From: Haemonchus contortus
Taxonomy: Eukaryota; Nematoda; Chromadorea; Rhabditida; Trichostrongylidae
Direction: 5' to 3'
Length of the DNA: 64,000 nt
NCBI GenBank assembly: GCA_000469685.2
Contig: LS997567.1
Coordinates: 23,513,926 to 23,577,925, forward strand
Shown here: positions 23,477-36,128 of the stretch, one piece after another
How the letters are laid out: each line of letters starts with the position of its first letter
Position numbering within the stretch: position 1 is the first letter of the stretch
Program-made: the position numbers and the translations under genes
The notes under the pieces: model-generated
Databases searched by the model: none
What the model was told of the DNA's origin: nothing
Seen by the model: the letters and a program-made list of their open reading frames with translations, nothing else

Positions 23477-26400
23477 AATGGAGGTGGTCGCATTCGATTC
23501 AGCGGAGAAGGAAAACTCGGGAGAGGTGAGTTTCCCAGTTACGGGATTAAATTTTCGATCGCACCTAATCAAGCTCGCTTTGCACCTAGGCACGAAGTGA
23601 CCTTAACTAGGTGCGAAAACTCCGCGGTAATTACGCTGCTCGCAGTCGCTACTAATCGAGTTAAAACCTGTCAACTAAGGGGGATAATGATAGTTTGAAG
23701 GAATGGAGATTCTACTGAAAAATGTTCTTTTTCCAAATAAAAAGTTCCAATATCAATTTTAACGATTTTGAGAGATTAATTTACTCGCATAATAAATGAT
23801 TTCACTACATTTTGTAAATTAAGTTTGTGTGATATGAATTTGTGTTGTTTGGGGTTGTGTTACGGGATCCAGCTGCATTGTAGAAGGCTGTGGTGGTGCA
23901 GGAAACGTGTAGGGGCGAAGGTTGTATTGCGGGATCCAGCTGCATTGGAGGCTGACGCAGAACTTACGAAAAAATTATTTTGTTGGGCTGGGCTTCCGGA
24001 GCAAGAGCGAAAAGCTCGAACAGTGAATGGGCCACATGGTACGCGCACTTCTAAATAGTTTTTAGCGGGAGGACACTTTGTAAGTTCATCGAAACAGTGC
24101 AGTGTGCCTCCAGATTACATGGTAATGTCTTATAAAGTAAGCAGTGGTAGCTGAAGCACTCACTCAACTAGTTAAATAGTTCTCGAAGACCCATCTTCAA
24201 GGTGCTGAATTTAGCCTGAAACTTGCTATAAGCCGTAAAAACTGTGAAATTGCCAGCATGGAGAGCCGTAGGGCGTTCAATGACCTCTCAATGAAGATAG
24301 TCCCAATATTAAACAACTCTAGAGAACTACATCGCTTCTGTAAGGGTTGTTTGATATCGCGGATTTCCAAAAACAGAAGTGAACTGAACTGTTTTACCCA
24401 TTTCCCAGGAACTTGAAATAAAATATATTGAATTCATTTATTATGCATGAGAATAAAACTCTCAAGACCGTTGAAATTGATATTAGAACTTTTTAAAATA
24501 GAATCTCCATTTTTTAGACCGTCATTATCCTCCTTAGTTGACAGTTTTTAACTCGATAGTAGTGAGTGCGAGCAGCGTAATTACCGCGGAGTCTTCGCAC
24601 CTAATTAAGGGCACTTCGCGCCTAGGTGCGAGGCGAGCTTGATTAGGTGCGATCGAAAATTTATTCGCACACCCGAGTTTCCCACACTCGAGTTTAGTGT
24701 GTGAGCTGAAGGAGATCAGGATCACCACTGAGAAAATCCCCATTAAAACGCGAGAAGAGATGGATGAGCACAACGTTTCAGCCCGGTATAAGAGCAAACA
24801 TGAAGAGGCTCTGAGGCACGAACTAGACAAGGTGTCTGAAAAACTGGGGGCCTTAAGTAGGTGTCAAGGGGTTCCCCACATATTGGATACTGTGGTAGTG
24901 GAGACTCTAAGAACGAGAGGAGTAGAGAAGAGAGAGGAACACTAGATAGCGACAATGGAAAGAGACAGAAGTATCTTGACAGAACTTTGTGATGAACTGA
25001 GTGTAAGTGCAGTTTAGCTTGCACCATCGGTGAAGCGCTTGAAGAAAGCTGCTTCAGGGTTCCAGTCAGAGATGGGTAGCAGGTTCGACCATGGAGGTAA
25101 GCATGAAACTGGAATTACGCATACTGACAGCCACACAGAGTTGTCGTTACAAACGGAGGAAGGACCGCCGATTGGAGCACGTTCAGGGACCAGCTCGAGC
25201 TATTATGCGGATCACTTGGCAAAGGGAGCAGCCAGTGCAGGTCAGGATGCAAATATATGCTTACTGAATTATGCTCAGTCATTGTCTTGTCCAGATCTCG
25301 GTGTTCTTGGAAGGAAATCAAACGAGAATTTTAACGAATTCATCCAAAAATTTCGTCGGAAGTACAGTAAAGTTGTGACCGATGACAAGAGCTTTATAGA
25401 GATATTAAGTGACAACCATTTAGGTCGCGCTAAGAATATAATGAGAGCTCTACCAGCTAGTGTAGTGGACAAGGGGTTCGAAGAGGTGTTCAAGAATTTG
25501 GAAAGGCTATTATCGAATGAGTGTGTAGCAGGGAGAATGAGAACCCTGACTGAATTGCGAACACTGCGTATGAGACCTGGTCAGAGCATGGCAGAATTCT
25601 GTATTATACTGAAAGACTCGGGCAGAAAAGCGAACTCAGACAGTACGGAGGAAAGTAGATCTCTTGAGAATGCTCAGATTCTTTTAGAAGAGTGCCTACA
25701 AGAATGGCCTGAGTACGTGTACATAATGAGTGCCCTGATCAGAGCTACTCCGGACAGGGCATATGATGAAATCAAGCAATTAGCTCTGAGATTAGAACAA
25801 TAAAAGGCAATGTTTCGTAGAAAAGGTTCCAGGCCCTTGAGGTGGAAATCCAGGCACAGTACCCATGCGCAGGGAACCGAAAATGAGTCGCGAAACAACA
25901 TAAGAGAAGAGGACACCCCAGGCCTCAAAAAGAGATAGCAAGGAACTCGGCCATCGTTACCTAGTACACAGGGTCAAGGCTCCGAAGGAGGAAAAATAGT
26001 GGCGGGAGCTGGTAAGAGGTGCTTCAACTGACCAGGGCACTTTACCCGAGAATGTCCAAGAAAACCAGCGAAAGTACAGAACCGTAAAAGGGAAAGTGTG
26101 GATAAAACAGCAGGAAAAGCGAATGCTGTATCAGATTTCATTCGCGAAGTTTGTAGTTGAAACGTGAAGACCCACAAGTGGAACAAACGTGAGGACGTCC
26201 AGGCAATTGAAACGTTGATGCGCAGGAACATCAGGCTACTAGGATTGGTTGCGCCAACCCTGATCGACAGTGGATCAATTGTGAGTATTACACCCGTAAG
26301 CTTGCTGGAGAAAGTTAGGGGTATGAAGTCGACACGCTGCCTACTCTCACGAAGAGGGAAGAGGCTGTGGAAACTGAGCTAGACGGAGGAAGACGAAGCA

Positions 26401-26813
26401 AACTCTTCCTCCACATAATTCCACTTCCTTAAGATGAAGCTCTGTTGGCAATGAACGCCTTAGAGAAGTTAGGCGTACAAATATCGATCACAAGCGGCGA
26501 AGAAGAATTAGGATAGAAGAGTGGATCAAACCTCACGGCAAACAAGTAGGCTAAGGTTATGAGAAAGACATGCGTAGCTTCTTATGCAACCGCGATAGTA
26601 GAGGTGGTCTGCGAGGGAGTAGAGGCGGACCAGCGAATTCTATGGAAAAGAAGGAAAGACGTGGCAAGTGGGATATTTAAGTTATGTAATCAAAGGGCTA
26701 CTATTCCTGTGTACAACTGTATGGATGCATCGATCGTGTTGAAGGAGGGAGAAACAGTTGGCAAATGGAGCACGGAAAGTGAAACGAAAAATGGGAAGAC
26801 ACAAATCACATGA
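23477..26813 (+). pseudogene. gag-protease pseudogene of the old gypsy element
   Basis: Counterpart of 36129-38393. The first ATG is ACG here. The hAT-like copy 2 is inserted early in gag. The longest intact piece (25030-25803) covers the gag core (N-E-F-I-Q-K-F-R-R-K-Y-S-K-V-V) and stops at a TAA where the young copy has a codon. The zinc knuckle near 26018-26057 has lost its second Cys to a stop; the protease D-S-G remains near 26270. The segment 26559-26813 reads straight across the place where the young copy is shifted, and ends in T-Q-I-T with a TGA at 26811-26813. Confidence 0.88.
23536..24674 (+). mobile_element. 1,139-bp hAT-like non-autonomous transposon, copy 2
   Basis: Inserted in gag of the old gypsy element, flanked by GAGTTTCC (23528-23535 and 24675-24682; both are followed by CA, so the match extends to 10 bp). 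Inverted ends of about 200 bp share TTTTCGATCGCACCTAATC. The right end is TTCGCACACCC, like TTCGCACATCC(C) of copy 1. The interior is homologous to copy 1 in the same orientation. No transposase. The undisturbed sequence is visible in the young gypsy element at about 36185-36205. Confidence 0.9.
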
Positions 26814-29800
26814 TGCTGAGCTCAGGGGATACGACTATGACACGAGAACAGAGACGAGCAAGTATGGTCGAACAGCTGAAAGAAAACAATAATAATGAGA
26901 GAATGGGTGAAGAGCTTATGAAAGTTTCGATAGAGAACGAGGACGCTTGTGCCGTGTCCGAAAAAGAGCTTTCTCTCACATCTCTAACAGAAATTGACAC
27001 TGATACAGGTGACAACCCACCGGTCAAACTGTAAGCAAGGCCTGTGCCACTAAGTATTCGCCCTATGTTGAAAAAATTGCTTGAAGATTTACAAAAGCGA
27101 AGTATTATTGAAGAGTTCATGGGCTTTCCCGATAGTACTAGTGGAGAAGAAAGACGGTACTCTCAGGTTATGCGTTGACTACCGCGATTGAATAAAAGGA
27201 TTAAGCAAGATTCGTACCCCTTTCAAACAATCGAAAGCGATTCTACAGAGCCTAGCGGGGGAAAAGTTCTTCCTCACTTTGGATCTATGCAGTGGATACT
27301 AGCAGATTCCGCTGTCAGAAAAAGGTAAGGAGAAGTCAGCATCCACCACACCTGAGGGACTCTTTCAATCTGAAACAACGCCTTTTGGCTTAAGCACGAG
27401 TCCTGCAGTTTCCAAAGGACGATGGATAATGCTCTTCACGATTTGTTGGGAAATGAAATCTTCTGCTTTATAGATGACTTAATCATATGTACCGAGACAA
27501 AAGCGAGGCACCTCGAGCTGCTCAACAAACTATGTGAGGGACTAAGAAGGGGGAGATTACACCTGAAAGCGAAAAATGTGTTTTATTACAAACAAAGGTA
27601 GCTTTTCTATCATTTGATGGATTCCGAAGGCGTACACACGGACCCGATCAAGGTAATGGCGGTGGAAAGGTACCCCACGACAACAGACGTGAAGGAAATG
27701 AGGACATTCTTAGAGATGACTTTATACTACAGAAAGTTTTGTTTGGACGCCGGTATTTTGTTCAGATTGACCGAAGTGAAATGGGCATGGTCACAAGAAC
27801 ATAAGGAAGCATTTCAAAGAGTGAAGAAAAGACATGCAGTGCTCCGGTCATAGCACAACCCGATGTAGAAGCAGCGAAGAACAGAAAGAACCATTTGTTA
27901 TATGTGCTGACGCATGTACGAGAGGACTAGGGGCAGTGCTTTCTCAGGAAGGAGAAGGTGGCTATCTTCACCCAATATTCGTTGTCTCGAACACTCTAAT
28001 TAAAGCAGAGAGACGCTATCATGTGACAGAGGCATTGGCAGTGATATTTGCGTTGAGACGGTTTCACATGTTTATATGAGGGCTACCTACTACGGTCATG
28101 ACAGCTCATCAGCCTCTTATAGCCCCATTCCAACGCAGTAATGTACACGCATTCTGAGGTGGTCGTTGGAAGTACAACGGTATAACCTCCAAATCAAGTA
28201 TGTTAAAAGAAAAGCAAATGTAATAGCCGATGCTCTCAGTAGGTTGAAGGGGGGGGGGGCAGCAAAAGAGCCATAAGAATCCCTTATAGGCGATAGCGCA
28301 GTAGTAAACTCACAAGGGAAGGATCCCAAGTCGAAGTGGCCATTTGAAATGGGACTTATACTGCTAGGGGTATTTTTTGATGCTGATTTCAAATCTGCAT
28401 TCAAAATCTGCCAAACGATTCTCTGAACGAAGTTATGGAGGTGGTCTCCGAAGAACTCTCAACAGGGGAAAGCACAAAAGCCATGGTCGCCGGCAGTCGA
28501 CCAGTGGCGGCTTGGAGTGGAGGTAAGCGTGACGCTTCACAGGCACGGGACCAGGGATCGGGTTTGGTGGGCGGCGGCGTTTTGCATCTTGCAGGACTTT
28601 TTCTCCAAGTTGGAAAAATCTTTTTATGTTAGTTTTACCGCCTTCAGCAACTTTTTAGTTGCTGGATGCGAGTCAGTTCCTACTTAAACCGTCGTCATCT
28701 AATCCAACCACCAACATCACAAAAATTCTATTCTTAGTGTTGTACATTTCAAATTCACTGTAAGATAACTTTTATCCATTATAAGCGGATGCGATAACCT
28801 AGCACGAAGTGTTTAGACAAAAAAAGTCTTTCACAATGAGCGCAACAAATGAAAAAAAAACTTTCTGACGGCGCTTTCCACCTGGATTTGTTTGTTATCT
28901 TACTCTAACCAATGTTCTGGGAAGAAGAACCTGCACCTGTTCTTTGGACACTTCCACATTACCGAACATCAACGATCCTCTAGATGTGCTTGTTGTTTCC
29001 CCTTCATCATCCGTCTCCCACAATGGATCAGCCTCCTCGTCCTCAATCACGCAGTCTTCTTCGCCCTCAATATCGAGGTCTTCGTGAAAGGGATGCCGCA
29101 AGATAGAGAAAAGATAGGGAAGAGAAACTATCTATCAACTTGTGCTCCTTCCTTGTGAGGGCGCCCTCAACAGCAGAGGATCCGAAATACTCCTTGTTCT
29201 CTAGTGTTACATCCATATATACCATACTGCCATCCATATATACCATACTGCTTTGCCACATAGCAACCCTCACCTTTTTTGAAAACTGACCGCACCCCCA
29301 CCTTTTTTAGAAACTACTCGATAGCGGTGGAAGACGGTTTACGTAGGAGCTGACCAGCCTTCAGCGACTAGAAAGTCGCTGAAGGCGGTAAAACTAAAAT
29401 AAAAAGCTTTTTACAACTTGGAGGAAAACGTCCTGCAGGATGCAAAAACGCCACCGCCCATCAAACCCGATCCTCGGTCCCGTGCCTGTGAAGCGTCCCT
29501 CCAAGCCGCCACTGGTCGACTGCCGGCGACCATGGCTTTTGTGCTTTCCCCTGTTGAGAGTTCTTCGGAGACCACCTCCATAACTTCGTTCAGAGAATCG
29601 TTTGGCAGATTTTGAATGCAGATTTGAAATCAGCACCAAAAAATATGTCTAGCAGTATATGTCCCATTTCAAATGGCCACTTCGACTTGGGATTCTTCCC
29701 TTGTCAGTTAGAGCAGACGAAAAAACGAAATGAAGGGCAGCATTGGAAAAGTACCCGATTTCTGCTGAGGTTATTAAGTTCCTTGAGAGTGGTAAGACCA

Positions 29801-32056
29801 ATGGCATGGTGACTTTAGATTTTGATTTAGTCAACGGAGAATTGATGCTATACCAACACGATGGATCTTTAGCATTCGAAGTACCAAAAAATTCGCGTTA
29901 TGAAATTTTTCTTGAGGGTCATTTCGGACAGTTCGGGGCCACTTTAGTGCGAACAAACTGCTACGAATACTATCAAAGCAGGTCTTTTACCGAATATGAT
30001 CCCAAGATGAGCACAGATGGACTAACGAATGTTTTGTACACAATTCTCGAAGATCACCATCCCACTATTGCAGCCAGTGATAACAAGCAGCCCGTATTAA
30101 GTTATTGGTATCGATATTCTAGAATTAGAATTAATAGCGAGGGGCAACAGATATGCCGTAACAGTAATAGATGTGTTTTCGAAGTTCGCTGCAGCTTTGC
30201 CAGTGCCCGATAAGTCAGCGCGCACGGTGGCTCAGACACTGTTCGTCAAGTGGACTGCGGAAGGGTGCCGTTGGCCCAAAACTTTCCTATCAGATAGAGG
30301 AGGCGAATTCGAGAATAAGGTTTTGGAAGAAATAGCAGAAGTTACAAAAATCAAGCATACTATGACCAAGGGATAAAACCTTAGAGAGAACGGGGTAACA
30401 GAAAGTATAAACGCTACCATACTAGCAATGCTGCGAAAAAGCACAACGGTACCTACTGATTGAGATGTACGACTCCCATTTTGCATGATGGCCTATAATA
30501 TGACACCTTATAGTGCCACAGCAGGAAATCCATATTTCGTTTTACATGACAGAGAACCTAATTTTCCATCAGACATAATAGGAAGCCACAATATGTGGTA
30601 GATAAACAATAGACGACTACAGGTCGGACTTACTGCAGGGAATAGAGGAGGTCCATGCAAGAGTAAGGGACCATAATAATCGCGTACGCGAAAGTGTGAA
30701 AGGAACGTATGATGAGAAAAACAAGGTAAATGCTAACCATCATCCCAAAATAGGGGTCAAAGTGTATGTGCAATCACCCAAAGAGAAGGGTAAAAGCTCG
30801 CATCCTAAGCTTGTCTCGGAGTGGGCCGGACCATTCAGAGCAATTGAAGTAAGTGAAAATTCTGTGTTGGTCACAAGAATCGGCGAGAACTCAGAACCAA
30901 TGAGAATACAGTTTGACATGCTAAAAGTAGTGCCGGATTGTATTTCCGACGAAAGAATAGACACACAAACCTCTAGAGGAAAAAGGGGTAGGAAAAAGGC
31001 TGTACAACAAGCAAGAAGTTGCAAACTGACTACTGAATTTTTCGGTGGAGCATCACTGTTGAGCCCTCTGGAGAAGGGCCATCTGCTCTACAAAAGTGCG
31101 GACGGGAGCTTGGAAGGAGCAACTTTTGGGAAACATCGAAGGGATCTCGTTCCCCGGCGCAGTGGCAAAGGGGGAAGTCGGAACCCTGTGGAACGCATGG
31201 TTGGCATGTAGCATTTTTAGGGGGCGCGATATCAACGTCGGGAGGAAAATTGAACTTCACCAAGAGGGACACATGCAAGGTGACGTGAGCTCGCTGCAGA
31301 TCGTTTTGAATATCGCCTGTGCAAAATGTATCGATTGGATGGGCTTTATATGTAATACGAAGGAGATTGGCGACCACTCCATTATCGAGAACCAGGATGT
31401 TCGGCATTTGTATTCGGAGGCGCTCGAAGGACATAGGGAAGACATTGAGGAACGGTCTGTAAAAGAAGCACAGCCGAAGAAGGGACCAGTTCTCTACGCC
31501 AGTTTTGAGGAGGCAAACCGAATGGAAAGGGATGGAGTTCGAGGAGAAATAGCCGCAAAGGCCGTGCAAGGTTTCGACCACCTGGTGAAGATGCTAGAAG
31601 AATGGAAATCCTTGAGAACATGGGTAATAGTGTGGCCCCAAGACTCGAACTTGACGATAAATACTTTAAACTACTTGATCAAACTGATCAAAGAATTCAT
31701 GGAGAGCGGCGGAATTGACTATCACTAGATGGCCGCCAGCGACGTCGACAAACTACAAAAAGTGTTCAGCATGGTGGAAAAATGGAAGCATGGATGAAGC
31801 ATTGAGAAAACTCGACGAAAGGCAAGCCTTCTGCACGGCAAGCAGCAAAATTTCTGATGGAAAATTGTTTATAGAAGCAGGCGCGCCAGAAGGTAGTGTC
31901 CACTGTTACAGCAACTATATTGGAACAGCTCTGCCGAAACATGTGTACGAGGCAGTAAGACATCACGTAGAAAGAGCAAGGCTGATAGAGATAGAAAAGC
32001 CGACATCGAGGGCGATGTCTTTCCGAGGGGACGTCATGTCGTATGGACCCATATAG
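26811..32056 (+). pseudogene. pol pseudogene of the old gypsy element
   Basis: RT, RNase H, integrase and C-terminal extension in broken frames, interrupted by the 28313-29703 foldback element. The RT active site reads F-I-D-D at 27467-27478, so this old copy keeps the Asp lost in the young copy. RNase H begins I-C-A-D-A near 27900 with damage. Integrase resumes near 30150 with S-D-R-G-G-E-F near 30290-30311 and a stop at 30374. The C-terminal extension is well preserved at 31096-31728 and 31715-32056. Inactive. Confidence 0.9.
28313..29703. mobile_element. 1,391-bp foldback transposon
   Basis: Starts CAAGGGAAGGATCCCAAG and ends with CTTGGGATTCTTCCCTTG. Arms of about 385 bp (28313 to about 28700, and about 29325 to 29703) are inverted repeats; the middle of about 620 bp encodes nothing I recognise. 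Flanked by TCA (28310-28312 and 29704-29706); the young gypsy copy shows the uninterrupted ACTCAGTTAG at about 39918, so the duplication is 3 bp. A 3-bp duplication fits several cut-and-paste superfamilies (for example Harbinger or CACTA). The superfamily is not assigned. Single arms lie at 1735, 33295, 33905 and 34625. Confidence 0.9.
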
Positions 32057-32427
32057 GGTCGCAAGAGGCGTGCCATCCAAGGTCAAGAGCGATCATGAAG
32101 GCGGCAAGATCACCCGCGACCTACCCATGAGAGAGGACCTAAGCGAAGTTTACGCGGGTTTTTATGGTATGAATAGATGAAGCAATCGTTTAGACAATGG
32201 ACACCACTCCTCCTCTAAAGCAGAACCGGAAGTGCCTCCCGGCCACTGCGACACGCCCTCCCCACGACAGGCTTCGCCAATCTCTTCAGCTCCTCGACAT
32301 TTTTTTATAGTTCTAATATTTCAGTTTATTTCCCTTGTTCTGTTTGGTTTCGCCATAAACGTTCATAATTCCGCGTTTATTCCGTGTACGGTCACAGGAG
32401 TATACTTTTTACGGCTAGCATAAATCA
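32037..32427 (+). repeat. 3' LTR of the old gypsy element
   Basis: Starts TGTCGTATGGACCC after a purine tract (CCGAGGGGACG) and ends near ATAAATCA at 32427. Similar to 22810-23187 but with indels and many substitutions. The pol frame crosses into it and stops at 32056. Confidence 0.88.
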
Positions 32428-33165
32428 AAGTTGTAATCAATCCTTTATTCCCATTACTAGTAATACCTACTAATCACTCATTTCTTGATGAAATCTATCA
32501 TAAAAGTTGTGTCCTTACTTTCTCGAATCTTTAGTGAGATATCGAACTCTCTCCAAATGTTTCGTTGATACAGCCTGATTGAACTAGTTGATACTAATAT
32601 TATAGTAACGATGACGCTCCAAATCAACAATGAGCACCCTTAGGGGACAATTCAAAGTAAGTCGTAGGCTAATCCAGGGTTTTGAGTGCAGCCGTGGTAT
32701 CATGTCCCACCGCACCACCACGTTTACCTCATAGAAGGGCTTCTCGAAAGGGCGTTTACCTTATGAATGAGTGACTAATCATACGTGCACACAAAGCGAT
32801 AAACCATTGCTCTTCAGTATTTCTTCAACAATGCCAGTTAACCTTTTCCAGAGCTTCGAAAGCGTGGACAGTATCAATAGACAGAATATATGGACCGTAG
32901 CCCTCCCAGAGGGCTGTGGTCGGATGAGTCATTCGACCGCCGTCTATTGCAAGTGCAGGGAGCTGCCGAAGATTCGAAACACCATCTTGACTGTTCGGGG
33001 TAGAGAGGCTCATATATTCGGTCAGTTGAAGTGAAAAAATTGACTGGCTTACTATTCCCCGGGATCCTAAAATGTGAGTTCGCTCCCTAGATGTCCAATA
33101 CCGAGTCCAAAAAACGTTTTGCAAGCGTTTATGACACATTTTATCGAAAGGCAAAACGAGCACAC
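32428..33165. other. No gene recognised
   Basis: Minus-strand 33172-32825 is open for 115 codons, but I cannot match it. It could be a relic of an element. No splice signals that I trust. Confidence 0.35.
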
Positions 33166-33232
33166 GCATCAAGGATTCGAACCCTGATGTCAGACCTACC
33201 AGTTCACCACACTATCCGCTAGGCCACCATTG
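33166..33232 (-). other. tRNA-like sequence (probably pseudo-tRNA or SINE head)
   Basis: Minus strand has a good A-box (TGGCCTAGCGGATAGTG) and a perfect B-box core (GGTTCGAATCC) with a pairing T arm (CAGGG/CCTTG). The acceptor stem does not pair and no normal anticodon arm can be drawn, so it is not a functional tRNA gene. Confidence 0.55.
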
Positions 33233-33294
33233 CACAAGTGAAAGGTTTGCTCGGCTCGGTGATCCGTTCATCGCAGTGCTATGACACACGGAGG

Positions 33295-33427
33295 GGCTGG
33301 TCCCGTAACTTTGTTCCCAGAATCGTTTAGCAGATTTGAAACCCAGATTTGAGATCAGCGTTCGAAACCAACTACATCGGGCACCTTATCTTGAATGGCC
33401 TCTATGACCAAGTATCCTTCCCTTGTT
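33295..33427 (-). repeat. Solo arm fragment of the CAAGGG foldback family
   Basis: AATCGTTTAGCAGATTTGAA to CAAGTATCCTTCCCTTG, matching the outer 130 bp of the right arm at 29703. Confidence 0.7.
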
Positions 33428-33904
33428 AGTCACCCTGCTCCTTCGCAGATGGTCACCCTGTTGTATACCAGATGGTGCTCACGCTGTAGCAGGAACCAAG
33501 GGGCTCTAACAAATACTGAAATGCCTCAATGCGGAAGAATACCTTAACATTGATATTCTGGAGAGCGTTTTTTTTGAGCAAGATTTCGCTATTCCTCTTT
33601 GCTCGGTTTGTACTGCAACTTATTCGGCAGGTTGTAGATAATGGAAACTCTTCTCTTCTCAAAATATATTTCCATTATTCCTGAATGTGAGAGTCAATAT
33701 AGAACGTGTAACTTTTTGCAAAAGTTCGGGTATGTTTAATGAAGTAGCAAACTGAGCATATACATCAGAAATCTGAACTTCTGTGTCATTCTCATTTGAA
33801 TCCATCGCCTTACCAACGGCGCCAGCGCTGCATGACGCGGTAATCCCCTACATACGTTTATCTGTTCAAAACGCTAGTATAAGGAGAAGACGTTATCGTT
33901 ACGC
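33428..33904. other. No feature recognised
   Basis: Only short frames; no repeat related to others in the window. Confidence 0.4.
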
Positions 33905-33985
33905 AGAGTATGGATCGCAGATTTGAAAACAGCATTCAAAAACGCCTATGACGGTACACACCATGAATGGTCACGGTGGTTCCTT
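33905..33985 (-). repeat. Short arm fragment of the CAAGGG foldback family
   Basis: GCAGATTTGAAAACAGCATTC and AATGGTCACGGTGG correspond to the middle of the right arm, diverged. Confidence 0.45.
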
Positions 33986-34624
33986 GCTGGATGCACTTGA
34001 ACATTCCGAAGAAGTAGTTCAAAATGTAGCGTCCCATAGCATAAGAGTTCTTCACAATGTTTGGCTGATGGACTTTAATAGTACTGCAAAATTTGGGCCG
34101 TTACTGACTGACCACCAAAACTTTTCAGTCATTCCAAGTGAGCTTGCTGGCATTACTCATTAGGGCGTAATTGCTCTCGAATTCACTAGGAGTTCACATT
34201 CTGGAGACGTCATCTTAATTGTTCACAACCTGTAAGCCATTATTTGAAAGATGCAGAAAGCAGTCCATGTTTCTGCAGTGACGTTTCGAGCGTTTTGGAC
34301 CAGTCACTTAGGGGTGAAGATCCGCGCAGAACTTTCTTCAGGAAACAAGCCCTCTCGAGAAGTTTTAGCTTTTAGAAGGAAGCTCCCTTGTCTTCCTTCC
34401 ATGGGGTGCGAAGAAAAAAATTCTCACAGTGGAACTAAATGCCGATTCACTTTTTTTCCTCTTGAACCTCCTTTCCTTTAGCCATGCTACATTTTTTTCT
34501 TTGCTCTCTTTTTGCTCTTCGACTTTACACTGGTTCTTCTGCAAAATACACTTGCTTGACTGTCTTTTCAGGAGAAAAATCCAAAATTCCATGGAACTTC
34601 GAATGAATCGTCATGTCTACTGAC
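33986..34624. other. No feature recognised
   Basis: Overlapping short frames on both strands in a T-rich stretch; no recognisable product. Confidence 0.4.
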
Positions 34625-34985
34625 AGGGGAAGGATCCCAAGTCGAAATGGCCATTTGAAATGGGACCTACACTGCTAGACGTGTTCTTTGATGCTGATTT
34701 CGAATCTGCATTCAAAATTTGCCGAACTATTCTCTGACCGAAGCTATGTAGGTGGTCACCAGAGAGCAAGCACGAAAGACATGGTCGCCGGTCCACTCAC
34801 AGTAGTGGCTTGGAGTAGAGGTAAGCGTGACGCTTGATAGGCATGGGAACAAGGGTCGGGTTTGGTGTGCGACAGCGTTTTTGCATTTTGCAGGACGTTT
34901 TCCTAGAGGATGCAAAAATCTTTTTATGTTAGTTTTATCACGTTCGACCACTTTTCGAATGCTCGAGGTGAATTAGTTCCTTCCA
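34625..34985 (+). repeat. Solo left arm of the CAAGGG foldback family
   Basis: GGGGAAGGATCCCAAGTCGA onward, following the whole left arm of 28313-28700, including GGTAAGCGTGACGCTT and TTTTTATGTTAGTTTTA. No partner arm downstream before the young gypsy element at 35428. Confidence 0.8.
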
Positions 34986-35427
34986 AGACCGTCTTCCTCT
35001 CCGCAATGATATCGATCGGTTTTTGAAAAAGATGGGAGTTGAGGTTCGAAGCAGTTCCGCCTTGCCTCTTCGCCGATGGCCACCTGGTGGTTCAGGTCTG
35101 TGATAAAAGTTTCGCAGTACCGTTCTATTCTCTACCTAGCTCTGCTAGGAACACTGACGAGTTCCCAAGGAGGGGAGTCTTCCATGTTGGGAATTTGGAG
35201 GTTTGATCGAGTAGAACGCACACGATGAGCAAGCAATTGATGTTGTTATGGGTTCGATCATGCGTGGCTGCTCCGGACTCACCAACGTCAGTGCTGCTGG
35301 TGGGGTGGACTCTTGACATCCTTTGAAGATCATGAAGCCATCCAGTCGGCACTACTTTCACGAAACCAGTTGGAGATGATGAACATCCTAGATGGTACTA
35401 CGAGGTAGTTACAGCAAAAATGGCTCA
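34986..35427. other. No feature recognised
   Basis: Target-side flank of the young gypsy element, ending in its duplicated CTCA (35424-35427). Confidence 0.4.
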
Positions 35428-35810
35428 TGTCGGATGGACCCACATGGGGTCGCAAGAGGCGTGCCTTGTAGGTCGAGAAGGATCATGAGAGGGGTGCGAA
35501 GATCAGCCGCGACCTACTCAAGAGAGGGACCTGAGGAAAGTTTGCGCGGGTCTTTTGGGTATAAATAGTTGAGGTATTTGTTTAGAGTATTCGGATCCTG
35601 ACTACTATAGAGCCCCACGCCTCCTGGCCGCCGCCGACGCTCGCCCTCCCCGGGACACGCCTTGTCCTCGACGTCACCGACTTTTTTCCACCTATTTCAT
35701 TCATTCTCATTGTTATTGTTTTCTTCGTTGTTGTTTCATAAAACTTCTTATATATCGCGTTTTGTGCAGTGCAAGGCCTAGAAACTATTGGACGGCCAAT
35801 ATAAACCACA
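35428..35810 (+). repeat. 5' LTR of the young gypsy element
   Basis: 383 bp, TG...CA. TATA box TATAAATA at 35560-35567, pyrimidine-rich region and a likely polyadenylation region near the 3' end. Differs from the 3' LTR only at one base each in GTGCGAAG, CTGGCC, CGCCTTG and TTGTGCAG. Confidence 0.96.
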
Positions 35811-35828
35811 TGGGGGCCGAACCGCTCC
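35811..35828 (+). promoter_or_regulatory. Primer binding site, young gypsy
   Basis: TGGGGGCCGAACCGCTCC directly after the LTR; TGG pairs with the CCA end of a tRNA primer for minus-strand synthesis. Confidence 0.85.
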
Positions 35829-36128
35829 AATAGGAACTGGACCGAGCACAGAAAAAAACGTGGGCACTGCCTAACCAGAGCATTTTGTTCGCATACTATT
35901 GAAGTGGTTGTTGCCGAGAGTAAGGGCAACCCAGGGAATTGAAGTGGAGAGGGCCACTGTATCCGGGAGAGTTTGACTTCGTGCTGCCGTCACCGTAAGC
36001 AAGGGTGATCTGGAGGGAACAGCACACAATATTATTGAAACTACCGTTCTGTTCTTGCTCGTTTTCGCGGTTTCGTCGTTTCAATTAGTGACATCGAGTC
36101 ACGAGAGTACGGTACTCTGTTGCAGAGC

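Larger units (their letters stand above)
22810..32427 (+). mobile_element. Old Ty3/gypsy retrotransposon with two nested elements
   Basis: Related along its whole length to the young element at 35428-42688. 5' LTR 22810-23187, primer site, gag, protease, RT, RNase H, integrase, C-terminal extension, 3' LTR 32037-32427. Without the two insertions (1,139 bp and 1,391 bp, plus duplicated target bases) it is about 7.1 kb, close to the young element's 7.26 kb. Many stops, shifts and LTR indels (378 against 391 bp) show a much older insertion. No clear target duplication was found at the outer ends. Confidence 0.93.

Noticed and set aside
28471..28560. tRNA-derived SINE
   Set aside because: The A/B-box-like block is inside long inverted arms with a proven 3-bp duplication, so the element is a foldback DNA transposon; the tRNA resemblance is probably chance.
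22810..32427. Envelope gene making the gypsy elements retrovirus-like
   Set aside because: The extra coding region is in frame with and directly after integrase, and it has no signal peptide, cleavage site or membrane anchor.
33166..33232. Functional tRNA gene
   Set aside because: Good A and B boxes, but the acceptor stem does not pair and no standard anticodon loop can be drawn.
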